Assembly: GCA_011634665.1 (NCBI GenBank)
Contig: WAEK01000017.1
Coordinates: 1,107,501-1,171,500, forward strand
DNA from: Mortierella sp. BCC40632
Taxonomy: Eukaryota > Mortierellomycota > Mortierellomycetes > Mortierellales > Mortierellaceae
Length of the DNA: 64,000 nucleotides
Reading direction: 5' to 3'
Both the position numbers and the translations under genes were made by a program. Of the stretch, positions 44,801-54,965 are shown one piece after another; position 1 is the stretch's first letter; every line of letters begins with the position of its first letter. The notes beneath the pieces were generated by a model, which did not search any database, was not told the DNA's origin, and was given only the letters and a program-made list of their open reading frames with translations.

Positions 44801-47800
44801 CCACAAAGGTCACATCACACAGCTGCGCCAACGCCAGAGGCCCCAGCCGGTCAGATTGAAGTCTCGACACCTGGAATTCCTTAAGAAATCCAAGGAACAC
44901 CACTCTGGCTTCATGCTTGTTTAATGCCAAGGTGAGGGCATGGCCAGGGAGCTCTAGGTCGACATTGCCTATTTTGACTTGTCCAAGATTTGGCAAAGGT
45001 GATTTGTCAAGTGATCACCAGGAGCCAGGAAAGCCAAAATGCAGCCTAGACCCCCAATTTTTTTTTGCGCCCTGGCAAGAGCAAGGTAAAAAGGACTCTG
45101 TGGCTTTTTTTTTCAGAGCTGTGGGCCGACCCTGAGACGAGAAATCAGAGAGGAAAGCATTTTCATAGCATGTCCACAAAGGTCACATCACACAGCTGCG
45201 CCAACGCCAGAGGCCCCAGCCGGTCAGATTGAAGTCTCGACACCTGGAATTCCTTAAGAAATCCAAGGAACACCACTCTGGCTTCATGCTTGTTTAATGC
45301 CAAGGTGAGGGCATGGCCAGGGAGCTCTAGGTCGACATTGCCTATTTTGACTTGTCCAAGATTTGGCAAAGGTGATTTGTCAAGTGATCACCAGGAGCCA
45401 GGAAAGCCAAAATGCAGCCTAGACCCTTTTTTTTTTTTTTGCGCCCTGGCAAGAGCAAGGTAAAAAGGACTCTGTGGCCTTTTTTCAGAGCTGTGGGCCG
45501 ACCCTGAGACGAGAAATCAGAGAGGAAAGCATTTTCATAGCATGTCCACAAAAGGTCACATCACACAGCTGCGCCAACGCCAGAGGCCCCAGCCGGTCAG
45601 ATTGAAGTCTCGACACCTGGAATTCCTTAAAATCCAAGGAACACCACTCTGGCTTCATGCTTGTTTAATGCCAAGGTGAGGGCATGGCCAGGGAGCTCTA
45701 GGTCGACATTGCCTATTTTGACTTGTCCAAGATTTGGCAAAGGTGATTTGTCAAGTGATCACCAGGAGCCAGGAAAGCCAAAATGCAGCCTAGACCCCCA
45801 ATTTTTTTTTTTTGCGCCCTGGCAAGAGCAAGGTAAAAGGACTCTGTGGCTTTTTTTTTTTCAGAGCTGTGGGCCGACCCTGAGACGAGAAATCAGAGAG
45901 GAAAGCATTTTCATAGCATGTCCACAAAGGTCACATCACACAGCTGCGCCAACGCCAGAGGCCCCAGCCGGTCAGATTGAAGTCTCGACACCTGGAATTC
46001 CTTAAGAAATCCAAGGAACACCACCTCTGGCTTCATGCTTGTTTAATGCCAAGGTGAGGGGCATGGCCAGGGGAGCTCTAGGTCGACATTGCCTATTTTG
46101 ACTTGTCCAAGATTTGGCAAAGGTGATTTGTCAAGTGATCACCAGGAGCCAGGAAAGCCAAAATGCAGCCTAGACCCCCAATTTTTTTTTTTTTTGCGCC
46201 CTGGCAAGAGCAAGGTAAAAGGACTCTGTGGCCTTTTTTTTCAGAGCTGTGGGCCGACCCTGAGACGAGAAATCAGAGAGGAAAGCATTTTCATAGCATG
46301 TCCACAAAGGTCACATCACACAGCTGCGCCAACGCCAGAGGCCCCAGCCGGTCAGATTGAAGTCTCGACACCTGGAATTCCTTAAGAAATCCAAGGAACA
46401 CCACTCTGGCTTCATGCTTGTTTAATGCCAAGGTGAGGGGCATGGCCAGGGGAGCTCTAGGTCGACATTGCCTATTTTGACTTGTCCAAGATTTGGCAAA
46501 GGTGATTTGTCAAGTGATCACCAGGAGCCAGGAAAGCCAAAATGCAGCCTAGACCCCCAATTTTTTTTTTTGCGCCCTGGCAAGAGCAAGGTAAAAAGGA
46601 CTCTGTGGCCTTTTTTTTCAGAGCTGTGGGCCGACCCTGAGACGAGAAATCAGAGAGGAAAGCATTTTCATAGCATGTCCACAAAGGTCACATCACACAG
46701 CTGCGCCAACGCCAGAGGCCCCAGCCGGTCAGATTGAAGTCTCGACACCTGGAATTCCTTAAGAAATACAAGGAACATCACCTTGGCCACATGCTAGTTC
46801 AACGACAAGGTGCGGTCCTGGTTATGAAGCTCAGAATTCCAATGGTCAACATTATTTTCACAGAGATTTTTTACATGCCATCGGACCAGTGATCACTTGG
46901 AGTCAGGAGTGCCACACTGCAGCCTTGACCCCCACTTTTTTTTTTGCGCCCTGGCAAGAGCAAGGTAAAAAGGACTCTGTGGCCTTTTTTCAGAGCTGTG
47001 GGCCGACCCTGAGACGAGAAATCAGAGAGGAAAGCATTTTCATAGCATGTCCACAAAGGTCACATCACACAGCTGCGCCAACGCCAGAGGCCCCAGCCGG
47101 TCAGATCGAAGTCTCGACACCTGGAATTCCTTAAGAAATACAAGGAACATCACCTTGGCCACATGCTAGTTCAACGACAAGGTGCGGTCCTGGTTATGAA
47201 GCTCAGAATTCCAATGGTCAACATTATTTTCACAGAGATTTTTACATGCCATCGGACCAGTGATCACTTGGAGTCAGGAGTGCCACACTGCAGCCTTGAC
47301 CCCCAATTTTTTGCGCCCTGGCAAGAGCAAGGTAAAAGGACTCTGTGGCTTTTTTTTTTTTCAGAGCTGTGGGCCGACCCTGAGACGAGAAATCAGAGAG
47401 GAAAGCATTTTCATAGCATGTCCACAAAGGTCACATCACACAGCTGCGCCAACGCCAGAGGCCCCAGCCGGTCAGATTGAAGTCTCGACACCTGGAATTC
47501 CTTAAGAAATACAAGGAACATCACCTTGGCCACATGCTAGTTCAACGACAAGGTGCGGTCCTGGTTATGAAGCTCAGAATTCCAATGGTCAACATTATTT
47601 TCACAGAGATTTTTTACATGCCATCGGACCAGTGATCACTTGGAGTCAGGAGTGCCACACTGCAGCCTTGACCCCCAATTTTTTTTGCGCCCTGGCAAGA
47701 GCAAGGTAAAAGGACTCTGTGGCCTTTTTTTCAGAGCTGTGGGCCGACCCTGAGACGAGAAATCAGAGAGGAAAGCATTTTCATAGCATGTCCACAAAGG

Positions 47801-47941
47801 TCACATCACACAGCTGCGCCAACGCCAGAGGCCCCAGCCGGTCAGATCGAAGTCTCGACACCTGGAATTCCTTAAGTAATCCAAGGAACACCACTCTGGC
47901 TTCATGCTTGTTTAATGCCAAGGTGTGGGCATGGCCAGGGA
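38895..47941. repeat. macrosatellite: about 24 units of about 372 bp in two classes
   Basis: The anchor CCTGGCAAGAGCAAGGTAAA recurs 24 times from about 39113 to 47691, on average 373 bp apart. Each unit has a conserved half (GCGCCCTGGC to GGAATTCCTTAAG) and a variable half of type A (GCTTCATGCTTGTTTAATGC...) or type B (CACATGCTAGTTCAACGAC...). Halves of type B follow conserved halves 5, 15, 21, 22 and 23; the rest are A. Two T runs per unit vary in length (about 5-18 and 6-12). Between same-class copies almost all differences are T-run or G-run lengths, implying recent homogenisation. A 68-codon minus-strand frame repeats but begins with TTG and ends at a fixed TGA. The right end breaks off at about 47941. 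The 164-bp MITE lies in the first, partial unit. Confidence 0.97.
38903..39066. mobile_element. hAT-type MITE, 164 bp, inserted in the first macrosatellite unit
   Basis: The left end TCGTGATTCTCAACGAGACG and the inverted right end CAGTGTTACTCATCGAAC agree with the family terminus with a few mutations. Its 8-bp flanks GTCAGGAG/GACAGGAG match at seven of eight. It has the same length as the copy at 37114-37277 and shares the inverted internal block, so it is an older member of that family. Confidence 0.8.
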
Positions 47942-48109
47942 GTGCAACAGTCAGAGGCCAGGGAGTCTTTGGTTTGGGCAGTTTATTGCTAAAGATTAAT
48001 GTAACTAAAGGGTTGACTATTTATACAAGTATTTTGGAGGCAATGTGGAGGGGGCGCGGTGGTGGTGGCAACTGGACAGTCACAAATAGTGGCAAAGAGC
48101 GCAGCTTGA
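47942..48109. other. unique flank of the macrosatellite
   Basis: No gene is recognised in this short stretch between the array and the open frame at 48110. Confidence 0.4.
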
Positions 48110-48547
48110 AGAGGACACTGTCGCACAGGCCTACAGAGAACTAACCATGCCAACAACGACTGGAGAAATAGGATCTGGTCTGTCACAAGAGCGAACATAA
48201 CCGAGAAGCTGGAAGAATATAATCATTTTCTCAAACTCGAGACGCAAGACGAAGAGTTCCAACTAAAGGAAATCGTTCGCCTGTTTCCTGACGACCCCAT
48301 CTCTAAATTCCAAATCGCTGAACAGCAAAACAAGCGGAAGCAAGAAGAAGACGAACGGATCACGGTAGCAACAGAGAACGCTAAACGGACCTGCGTCTTA
48401 TTCGAGAAGACTCTTGTTTCTGCAACGAAGTGCGAAGAGATGATGAGAGCTCAACAGAAGATGATCCGCTCCAATCAGAGGATGATACACAACTGCCAAA
48501 GAGCTCTAGAGAAGCAATCTAAGTTCAACGAGGAGCTTTTGGCAGCA

Positions 48548-48814
48548 TGTCAAAGAGTATGCTACCTTGGTGCGTCTCTTTGAGAATGTCCTTGCTGGAA
48601 TGTTTCGATCTGTACGGACGGACACGAATTTTCTTCCCCCATTGCCGCGCTCCATGGAAAGGGTTCACCCCTTTTTCTACATATCTTCTCTAGTATTTAT
48701 TTCCTCTCTTTCTTTCTCAATAAACGTCAGTTAGTAACTCACTTCTTGTCCCTAGCCTTTGTCCTAGTCCCTGTCCTTGTTCTTCTCCTTCCCTATTCCT
48801 CTTGCCTTGTTACA
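48548..48814 (+). repeat. 5' LTR of the chromovirus
   Basis: It starts TGTCAAAGAGTATGC and ends CCTTGTTACA. An AATAAA lies in its middle (near 48719) and marks the R/U5 side. It matches the 3' LTR without a difference that I could see. Confidence 0.96.
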
Positions 48815-48850
48815 TGGTAGCAAAGGAAGTTCCCTTCCACCACCTCCATT

Positions 48851-49603
48851 ATGCCTAACCACTTCGATACCTTTGTTAAAAATGTCCATCTCCATGAATT
48901 CAAAGGCCTTCCAAACAAAAACGTTTCCAACTGGATCAAGGATATTGAAGAGTATAGCGATGCTCTCAGTCTCAACGCGAGTCAACGGATCCAAGGGTGC
49001 CGTCTTCTTCTCCAAGGCAACGCGCGCAACTGGGTCCGGACCCTTACGTTTCCAGCTGTCCTCAATGATAACGATTGGATCAGTTTCAAGGCTGCGTTGG
49101 AAAAACGCTACTCGAGCCCCAACACCAAATTGTTCGCTCGTAGCAAATTGTACAACCTAAAACAGAAAGGGTCTGTCACGGATTACATCAATGAGTTCGA
49201 AACCCTACGCTCTGTCCTCACTGACATGAGTGAGGCAGAAGCGATCCAGGTCTTCCTCCAAGGGCTTGGACAAAGACTTCAAGAACATTTCGCCGGTAAT
49301 CCAAGCCTTCGACAAGACCTGTACACGATTGTTCAAGTGTCTGAGAGCCTCGACCGAGTGTACCAACGTGGGAAGCAACATTCTTGGGAACCACAACCCA
49401 AACATGAACCAGCAAGGCCTGAGTCCTCGAATAGCCAAGCAGAACCGATGGAGCTAGACGCTATGAACATGCACAAGATGAGTCCTCAAAAACAAGCGGA
49501 CTGGAAAAATCGTGCATGCTTCTATTGTCACCAACCTGGCCATCAAGCCAAGAACTGTGAGGCAAAGAAAAAGAATGCGTCGGGAAAAGCCCCGTCCCAA
49601 TAA
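48851..49603 (+). CDS. Gag of the chromovirus
   Basis: This intact frame of 250 residues starts MPNHFDTFVKNVHLHEFKGL. It has the Ty3-type capsid signatures (WIKDIEEY, FKAALEKRYSS, VTDYINEFETLR, FLQGLGQRLQ) and one CCHC zinc knuckle near residues 227-240 (CFYCHQPGHQAKNC). It packages element RNA into virus-like particles. The ATG lies 37 bp after the 5' LTR, so the leader is very short. Confidence 0.95.
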   Translation: MPNHFDTFVKNVHLHEFKGLPNKNVSNWIKDIEEYSDALSLNASQRIQGCRLLLQGNARNWVRTLTFPAVLNDNDWISFKAALEKRYSSPNTKLFARSKLYNLKQKGSVTDYINEFETLRSVLTDMSEAEAIQVFLQGLGQRLQEHFAGNPSLRQDLYTIVQVSESLDRVYQRGKQHSWEPQPKHEPARPESSNSQAEPMELDAMNMHKMSPQKQADWKNRACFYCHQPGHQAKNCEAKKKNASGKAPSQ

Positions 49604-49883
49604 AGAATTCTGGATCTTTATATGGGACTACGGTCGTAAATGTTATTGGTGATTGTCCAGAAGGAGTGTTCCCTAAACCCACAAATTGTCCAGAAACGTC
49701 GAGTGACATTTCTAAACAATCAGAATCATGTCCCTCCAGCTCAAGTGAGCTTCGTATCTCCTCCCAGCCTAAAATTGTCGATCCAAGTGGGTTAACAATT
49801 GATCCCAGTTCCGAGACCAAAGTTGGTTTCCGGTTCTCAGCGAGTGCCATTCCCAGTCCAACCCCGTTAAATGTCGTCGGTTC

Positions 49884-52800
49884 GTGAGCCGCTGCCTGTT
49901 CAAGATACCAATAGTAGCCTTGGCCCCGAGTTCCCTGCAAGTGCAGAATGTAGTGCCGTGTCCCGTGAATCCAGTAGTGAGTCAGACGACTCAACCTTCA
50001 CTCCCAGTCCCCAGAATAAGTTTTCTGCTAGTCCATGTCCAGATTCCAACAGTCAGGGAAGTTAACCCTGAATTACCAGAAGAAATCGAAGACGAACCTC
50101 TCATGTATGTGGCCGGTCGTTTCAAGGATCATACTATCGACATTATGGTAGATAGCGGCGCATCCGCAAGTTACATTAATTACGAGGTAGTCAAGCGCCT
50201 TCATATCGCAACGTCAAAAAAGCGAAATCCAACAACAGTTGCGTTTGGCAATGGCCAACCAACACTTTGTACCCAATATTGCCACATCCGACTCCGACTT
50301 GCCGACAATTTTTGCCCAGTAATCCAATTCAATGTTGTCGACATGAAATTCGAAGCAATCCTGGGCAAACGTTGGCTGGCACATAGTAAAACCGCAACCA
50401 ATATTAGACCTTGCCAACCACGTCATCCGAGTCGAACCTGACATTGTAATCCAAGGATACACCCGACCGACACACCAACCAGTATTGTCCGCAATGCAAT
50501 TCAAACGTTCCCTTGGAAAACACCAAGCCTACTTGTGCATTGTGCGATCGAACGAGGAGGATAACAAGAAAAGCGAAAGTCGGCCACCGGAGGTAGAAGT
50601 TCTCCTAGAAAAATACAGCGATGTATTTCCAGAGGAACTCCCGAAAGAACTACCTCCTGAGCGTTCAGTAGACCATCACATTGACCTGATTCCTGGATCG
50701 ACGCCGCCCTCTAGGCCTACCTATCAACTTTCCTTGGCCGAAATGGACGAGCTCAAAAAACAAATTGATGACCTGCTACGACACGGGTTCATTAGACCTA
50801 GTCAATCCCCTTACGGTGCTCCTGTATTGTTTGTGCGGAAAAAAGAAGGCGACTTGAGAATGTGCATTGACTACAGAGCATTGAACAAACAAACAATCAG
50901 GAATACTTATCCGTTACCAAGAATTGATGAGTTGCTTGATCGACTGAACGGCGCAGAAGTGTTTAGCAAAATGGATTTACGAACAGGTTATCACCAAGTT
51001 CGAATTCACGAAAACGACGTACACAAGACTTTTTTTCGCACAAGATACGGCCTATATGAGTTCCTTTTGTGCTGCCATTCGGATTGACCAATGCTCCTGC
51101 CACCTTCATGACATTAATGAACGAAGTTTTCCGAACCGAACTGGATGGTTGTGTGATCATATACCTCGACGATCTATTGATATTCAGCAAGAACATGGAA
51201 CAACATTTAGTTCATTTGGAAATTATCTTGCGCAAATTACGAGAACATCGACTGTATGCCAAGCTGTCCAAGTGCGAATTTGCCAAGAGCGAAGTTGGCT
51301 TCCTAGGACACATCGTGTCCAGCAAGGGCGTATCGGTCGACCCCTCCAAAGTCCAGGCAATAGCCGAGTGGCCAGCCTTGCGCTGTGTCCTAGATATCCA
51401 ATCGTTTCTAGGACTTGTCAACTACTACCGACGCTTCATTCACAAGCTCGCCAAGATTGCCGCTCCCCTCACTGAACTACTGAAAAAGATGTGACCTTCC
51501 GATGGTTGAAAGAACAAAAACGTGCGTTCAAAAATTGAAAAAGGCAATTATGAACGCCCCAGTCCTGGCTGTCTTCAATCCCGAACTCCCTGTTGAAGTC
51601 CATGTCGACTCCTCGAAATATGCTATTGGTGCAGCGTTAATGCAGAACGGTCGACCAGTCGCGTTCGAATCAAGGAAACTGTCCGCTGCAGAGATTAATT
51701 ACCCAATCCATGAAAAGAACAACTTGCCGCCGTCCATGCACTCCAAAAAATGGGCGAGTATATCTGCATTCGACAGCCGAGCCCTTTATTGTTTTCACCG
51801 ATCATGAATCACTAAAATATCTGGATAAAAAGAACACGCTCAGTCCTCGCCAAATTCGCTGGATGGAAAAACTAGCAGAGTATAATTTTGTGATACGATA
51901 CAAAAAGGACCACTCAATGTTGTACCTGATGCTCTTTCAAGAAGGCCGGACTACCAAGATGCAGCCAGTATGGAGTCAAAACCAGTAATCGGATCCACAA
52001 TCTTGGAAGCTTGCAGAGAGGCCTACGAGGAGGATGAAGATTTTGGCGATTGGTTGAAACGAGTTAGAGCAGTTCAAGGAAAGAATAACCCGTACGAGTT
52101 CACGCTCCATGACAACCTCCTCTACCTTAAGAAAGACATGCGATTATGTGTACCCAACCTACCAGAGGAAAAGTCTACGATCATGAAGGAAATCCATGAC
52201 TCGTCGTTAGCAGGACACCTTGGTGTTGACAAGACATACGTCCGGCTATCTGAAGGATACTATTGGCCGGGCATGTGGCAATCCGTCAAAAATTATGTTA
52301 GCTCGTGCCACGAGTGTCGACTTAGCAAGCACAGAACGACAAAAGAACTGGGGCTATTGCAGCCATTACCCATTCCAGAGAAACCTTGGACGCACATTGC
52401 AATGGACCTGGTGACACATCTACCTAAAACGAAAGCAGGACATGATGCAATAGTAGTATTTGTGGACAGGTTTAGTAAAGCCGCTGTGTTTGTCGCCACA
52501 AAAACCAGTTGCACCGCCAAGGATGTTGCCAACATATTTTTCCAGCAAGTGTTCCGACATTATGGAGTTCCCAAGTCAATCGTGTCGGACCGAGACACCA
52601 GATTCACCAGTACATTCTGGAAGAGCCTTTTCGAGCATCTTGGAACGAGTCTAGACATGTCAACCGCTAGACATCAACAATCAAACGGACAAGCAGAGCG
52701 AATCATCCAGTCCTTGGAACAGTATCTGCGCTTATACACGAATGAGGCTCACGATGATTGGGACGAATTCCTCATCCATGCCGAGTCTGCGCATAATTCT

Positions 52801-53504
52801 GCCAAGTCATCCGCTACAGGACTTAGCCCATTCGAAGTGATGTATGGACACGTACCGTTAACACCAGCGACACTCTTGACGGAAAAAGCTCATGTGGTCA
52901 AACAACCTAATGTGAAAGAAGAGATGGAGAAACACCAAGCGAGATTCCGAATTGTTTATGACGCTATCCAAGACAGTCACAAAAGTACTCTGACCAGTAC
53001 GATGCCCACAGACGCGAGGCCATATTTGAAATAGACGATCTTGTCTATATCGACGCAACCGATATCAAAACCGCCACGGAAAATGCGACAAAGAAGGTCA
53101 ACAAACTGAGGAGACCATTCCTAGGACCTTACAAAATTATTGCTCAACCAAGTCCCTTGAACTACAAGTTGCAGTTACCTCCTAGAAGTCGACTGCATCC
53201 TGTGTTCCACGTCTCCAAGCTCAGGGCTACTACTCGTAGGAGTGACGAGTTTGCGGATAATGAAGAGCTGAGGCCTGACAAGGAACCTCTCATTGACGAT
53301 AGCGATGAGTACTATGAACAGCCCTATGAGGTGGAGCGAATCGTCAAGCACAAGAAGACAAAGGAAGGTCTAATTAAATTCTTAGTCAAATGGGTTGGTT
53401 TCCCGGTAAAAGATAGCACTTGGCAGACGCTCGAAGACCTCGAGAACGCACAGGATGTTATTCAAGATTACCGAGATACTCTCAAGGAGAAGGACCTCTT
53501 TTAA
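49884..53504 (+). pseudogene. Pol of the chromovirus (PR-RT-RNase H-IN-chromodomain), several frameshifts
   Basis: Blocks in order are as follows. Protease has IMVDSGAS and AILGKRWL (49884-50441). Reverse transcriptase starts at about 50485 with [15 protein letters not shown] and, after a frame change near 51065, carries the catalytic IIYLDD. RNase H has VHVDSSKYAIGAAL and FTDHESLKYLD (51500-51900). Integrase (51970-53034) has H-H-C-C zinc binding, then D in AMDLVTHL, D in SDRDTRF and E in NGQAERI. A chromodomain near 53330-53470 (YEVERIVKHK, FLVKWVGF) likely targets the element to heterochromatin. At least five single-base frame changes were seen, each at a run of the same base. That suggests slippage or sequence error more than old age. 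Confidence 0.93.
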
Positions 53505-53513
53505 GAGGGGGAG

Positions 53514-53780
53514 TGTCAAAGAGTATGCTACCTTGGTGCGTCTCTTTGAGAATGTCCTTGCTGGAATGTTTCGATCTGTACGGACGGACACGAATTTTCT
53601 TCCCCCATTGCCGCGCTCCATGGAAAGGGTTCACCCCTTTTTCTACATATCTTCTCTAGTATTTATTTCCTCTCTTTCTTTCTCAATAAACGTCAGTTAG
53701 TAACTCACTTCTTGTCCCTAGCCTTTGTCCTAGTCCCTGTCCTTGTTCTTCTCCTTCCCTATTCCTCTTGCCTTGTTACA
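53514..53780 (+). repeat. 3' LTR of the chromovirus
   Basis: Direct repeat of 48548-48814 with the same length; preceded by the polypurine tract. Confidence 0.96.
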
Positions 53781-53842
53781 CAGCAGTAAAAAAGCATCAG
53801 AGAGAAGATGCTACTCTGCTAGATATACTGAAAAAGAAGTAA

Positions 53843-54169
53843 TAAATACTTTAATACTCATGGACTCAAAAGAGGTTTTTATGACAACAATGTCTTTTTC
53901 CCTCATACATTCATGCTATCTAGGAGGTTTTGACCATGATGTCTTTTCCCTTCAACTATATTTTCAGGTTTTGACAATAATGTCTTTTTCCTACCATTCA
54001 TGATCAAAAGAGGTTTTAGGACTCGTTCCTTTTTCTCCTCAATAATTCTACAGAGGTTTTCCAATTTTCCTCTACGCCACCCTGAGGTTTTGCTGATATA
54101 TTTTCCTCAGATGCATAAGACGAGAGCTACGGAATAGCACTACCCGGAGCCAACGTCTGGAGGGGGGAG
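53843..54169 (+). other. AGGTTTT-repeat region and purine tract before an LTR
   Basis: Six AGGTTTT motifs recur 30-50 bp apart (near 53872, 53923, 53967, 54013, 54054 and 54083), several followed by ATGTCTTTTTCC-type blocks. The segment ends with the purine tract GGAGGGGGGAG at 54159-54169, immediately before the LTR start at 54170. This is the expected layout of the 3' end of an LTR element. Confidence 0.5.
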
Positions 54170-54878
54170 TGCAGTGTAGCATTTACGATCCCTAGTCTTC
54201 CAGGCTAGGGATATAAAAGTAGCCTTCCCCTCCCCCCTGTAATAAAGTCAGCTTTCTTTCCTCTGTCCCTCAAGTCCATTTGCTTTAGCAACTGTCCCTG
54301 TCGCGCTGTCCCCAAGGTATTGACCGAGCCCAAGACCTCGATCAAGATCATGATCTATTATCTTTTCACTCTCCCATACTAAATCAGTCCTCATCTCCAG
54401 CTACCCTGAACAGATCTGCAGTATTGACTCCTCGATTCCTTTTGAAAGAAAAGGCAGGACTCAAGAGCCATTTCCCATTAACGGTGCTATCCCAGCTGTA
54501 AGTATGAGACTCGGTGAAAAGTAAAAGATCGGACGAAGACTGCTCCCTGAATGGCTCTCCTTCGGTGGCCATTCTTGCAAGATTCCTTTGATCAACATGC
54601 GAGGACTTTACGGACCCATCCAGTTTGATCCGCATTGGATTCATGCCTCAAGATCCCGTTTATTGATAGCTATCTCCGTCCTCCCTTTATGCATTCATAG
54701 AATAGTTAGAGTCGAAGGCGATCCCCTCATAGTTGTCGCTGTCTCCCAGTCCCTACTGTAGTCTTCCGTACCTGTCCTTTGTAAGTCTTCAGTACATCTT
54801 CACTTGGTCCGTATTTCTATGATAGAAAAGAAGAGTAGTTATTGATTAGAAGCATCTGTCCTTAGACTCTACGCGGCA
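54170..54878 (+). repeat. left LTR of the second Ty3-type element
   Basis: It starts TGCAGTGTAGCATTTACGAT and is matched from 63598 to the window end by a second copy with about four differences in 400 bp (for example CCCCTCCCCCC/CCCCTTCCCCC, CAGTCCTCAT/CAGTCATCAT). It has a hairpin (CCCTAG...CTAGGG), TATAAAAG near 54212 and AATAAA near 54240. The right end is estimated from the CA before the likely primer-binding site TGGTGGAGAACCTGGG at 54888. Confidence 0.75.
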
Positions 54879-54965
54879 CCACTTCGTTGGTGGAGAACCT
54901 GGGCACTCGTAAATCGTCCATCATAAAAAAAAAAATCAAGGAAACAATCTTTTTTGTCCCCACCG

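Larger units (their letters stand above)
48548..53780 (+). mobile_element. Ty3-type chromovirus LTR retrotransposon, 5.2 kb
   Basis: LTRs of 267 bp (TG...CA) bound the element, and the 5-bp target duplication CAGCA (48543-48547, 53781-53785) is perfect. A primer-binding site TGGTAGCAAAGGAAG starts directly after the 5' LTR, and the purine tract AAGAGGGGGAG directly precedes the 3' LTR. Order inside is gag, protease, reverse transcriptase, RNase H, integrase, chromodomain. The two LTRs are identical as far as I can compare by eye, so insertion looks recent. Confidence 0.96.
48110..53842 (+). pseudogene. open frame split by LTR retrotransposon insertion
   Basis: From just after a TGA at 48107 a frame is open for 146 codons up to 48547, the last base before the 5' LTR. 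Past the 3' LTR and one CAGCA copy it continues for 18 codons from 53786 to a TAA at 53842. It codes for a charged helical protein (EKLEEYNHFLKLETQDEE, FPDDPISKFQIAEQQNKRK, ending LLDILKKK) of about 164 residues. The first in-frame ATG is only at 48440, so an upstream exon or a lost start is likely. Composition is coiled-coil-like; no family was recognised. It could be part of an older element, since purine tract and LTR sequence follow at 54158-54170. Confidence 0.6.

Noticed and set aside
39067..47941. many 60-115-codon frames on both strands in the macrosatellite
   Set aside because: They repeat because the DNA repeats; most cross variable T runs that shift the frame, and the persistent minus-strand one starts with TTG. 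I kept it only as a question.
38895..47941. CRISPR array
   Set aside because: Unit length of 372 bp without short repeats and unique spacers, and the eukaryotic context, exclude it.
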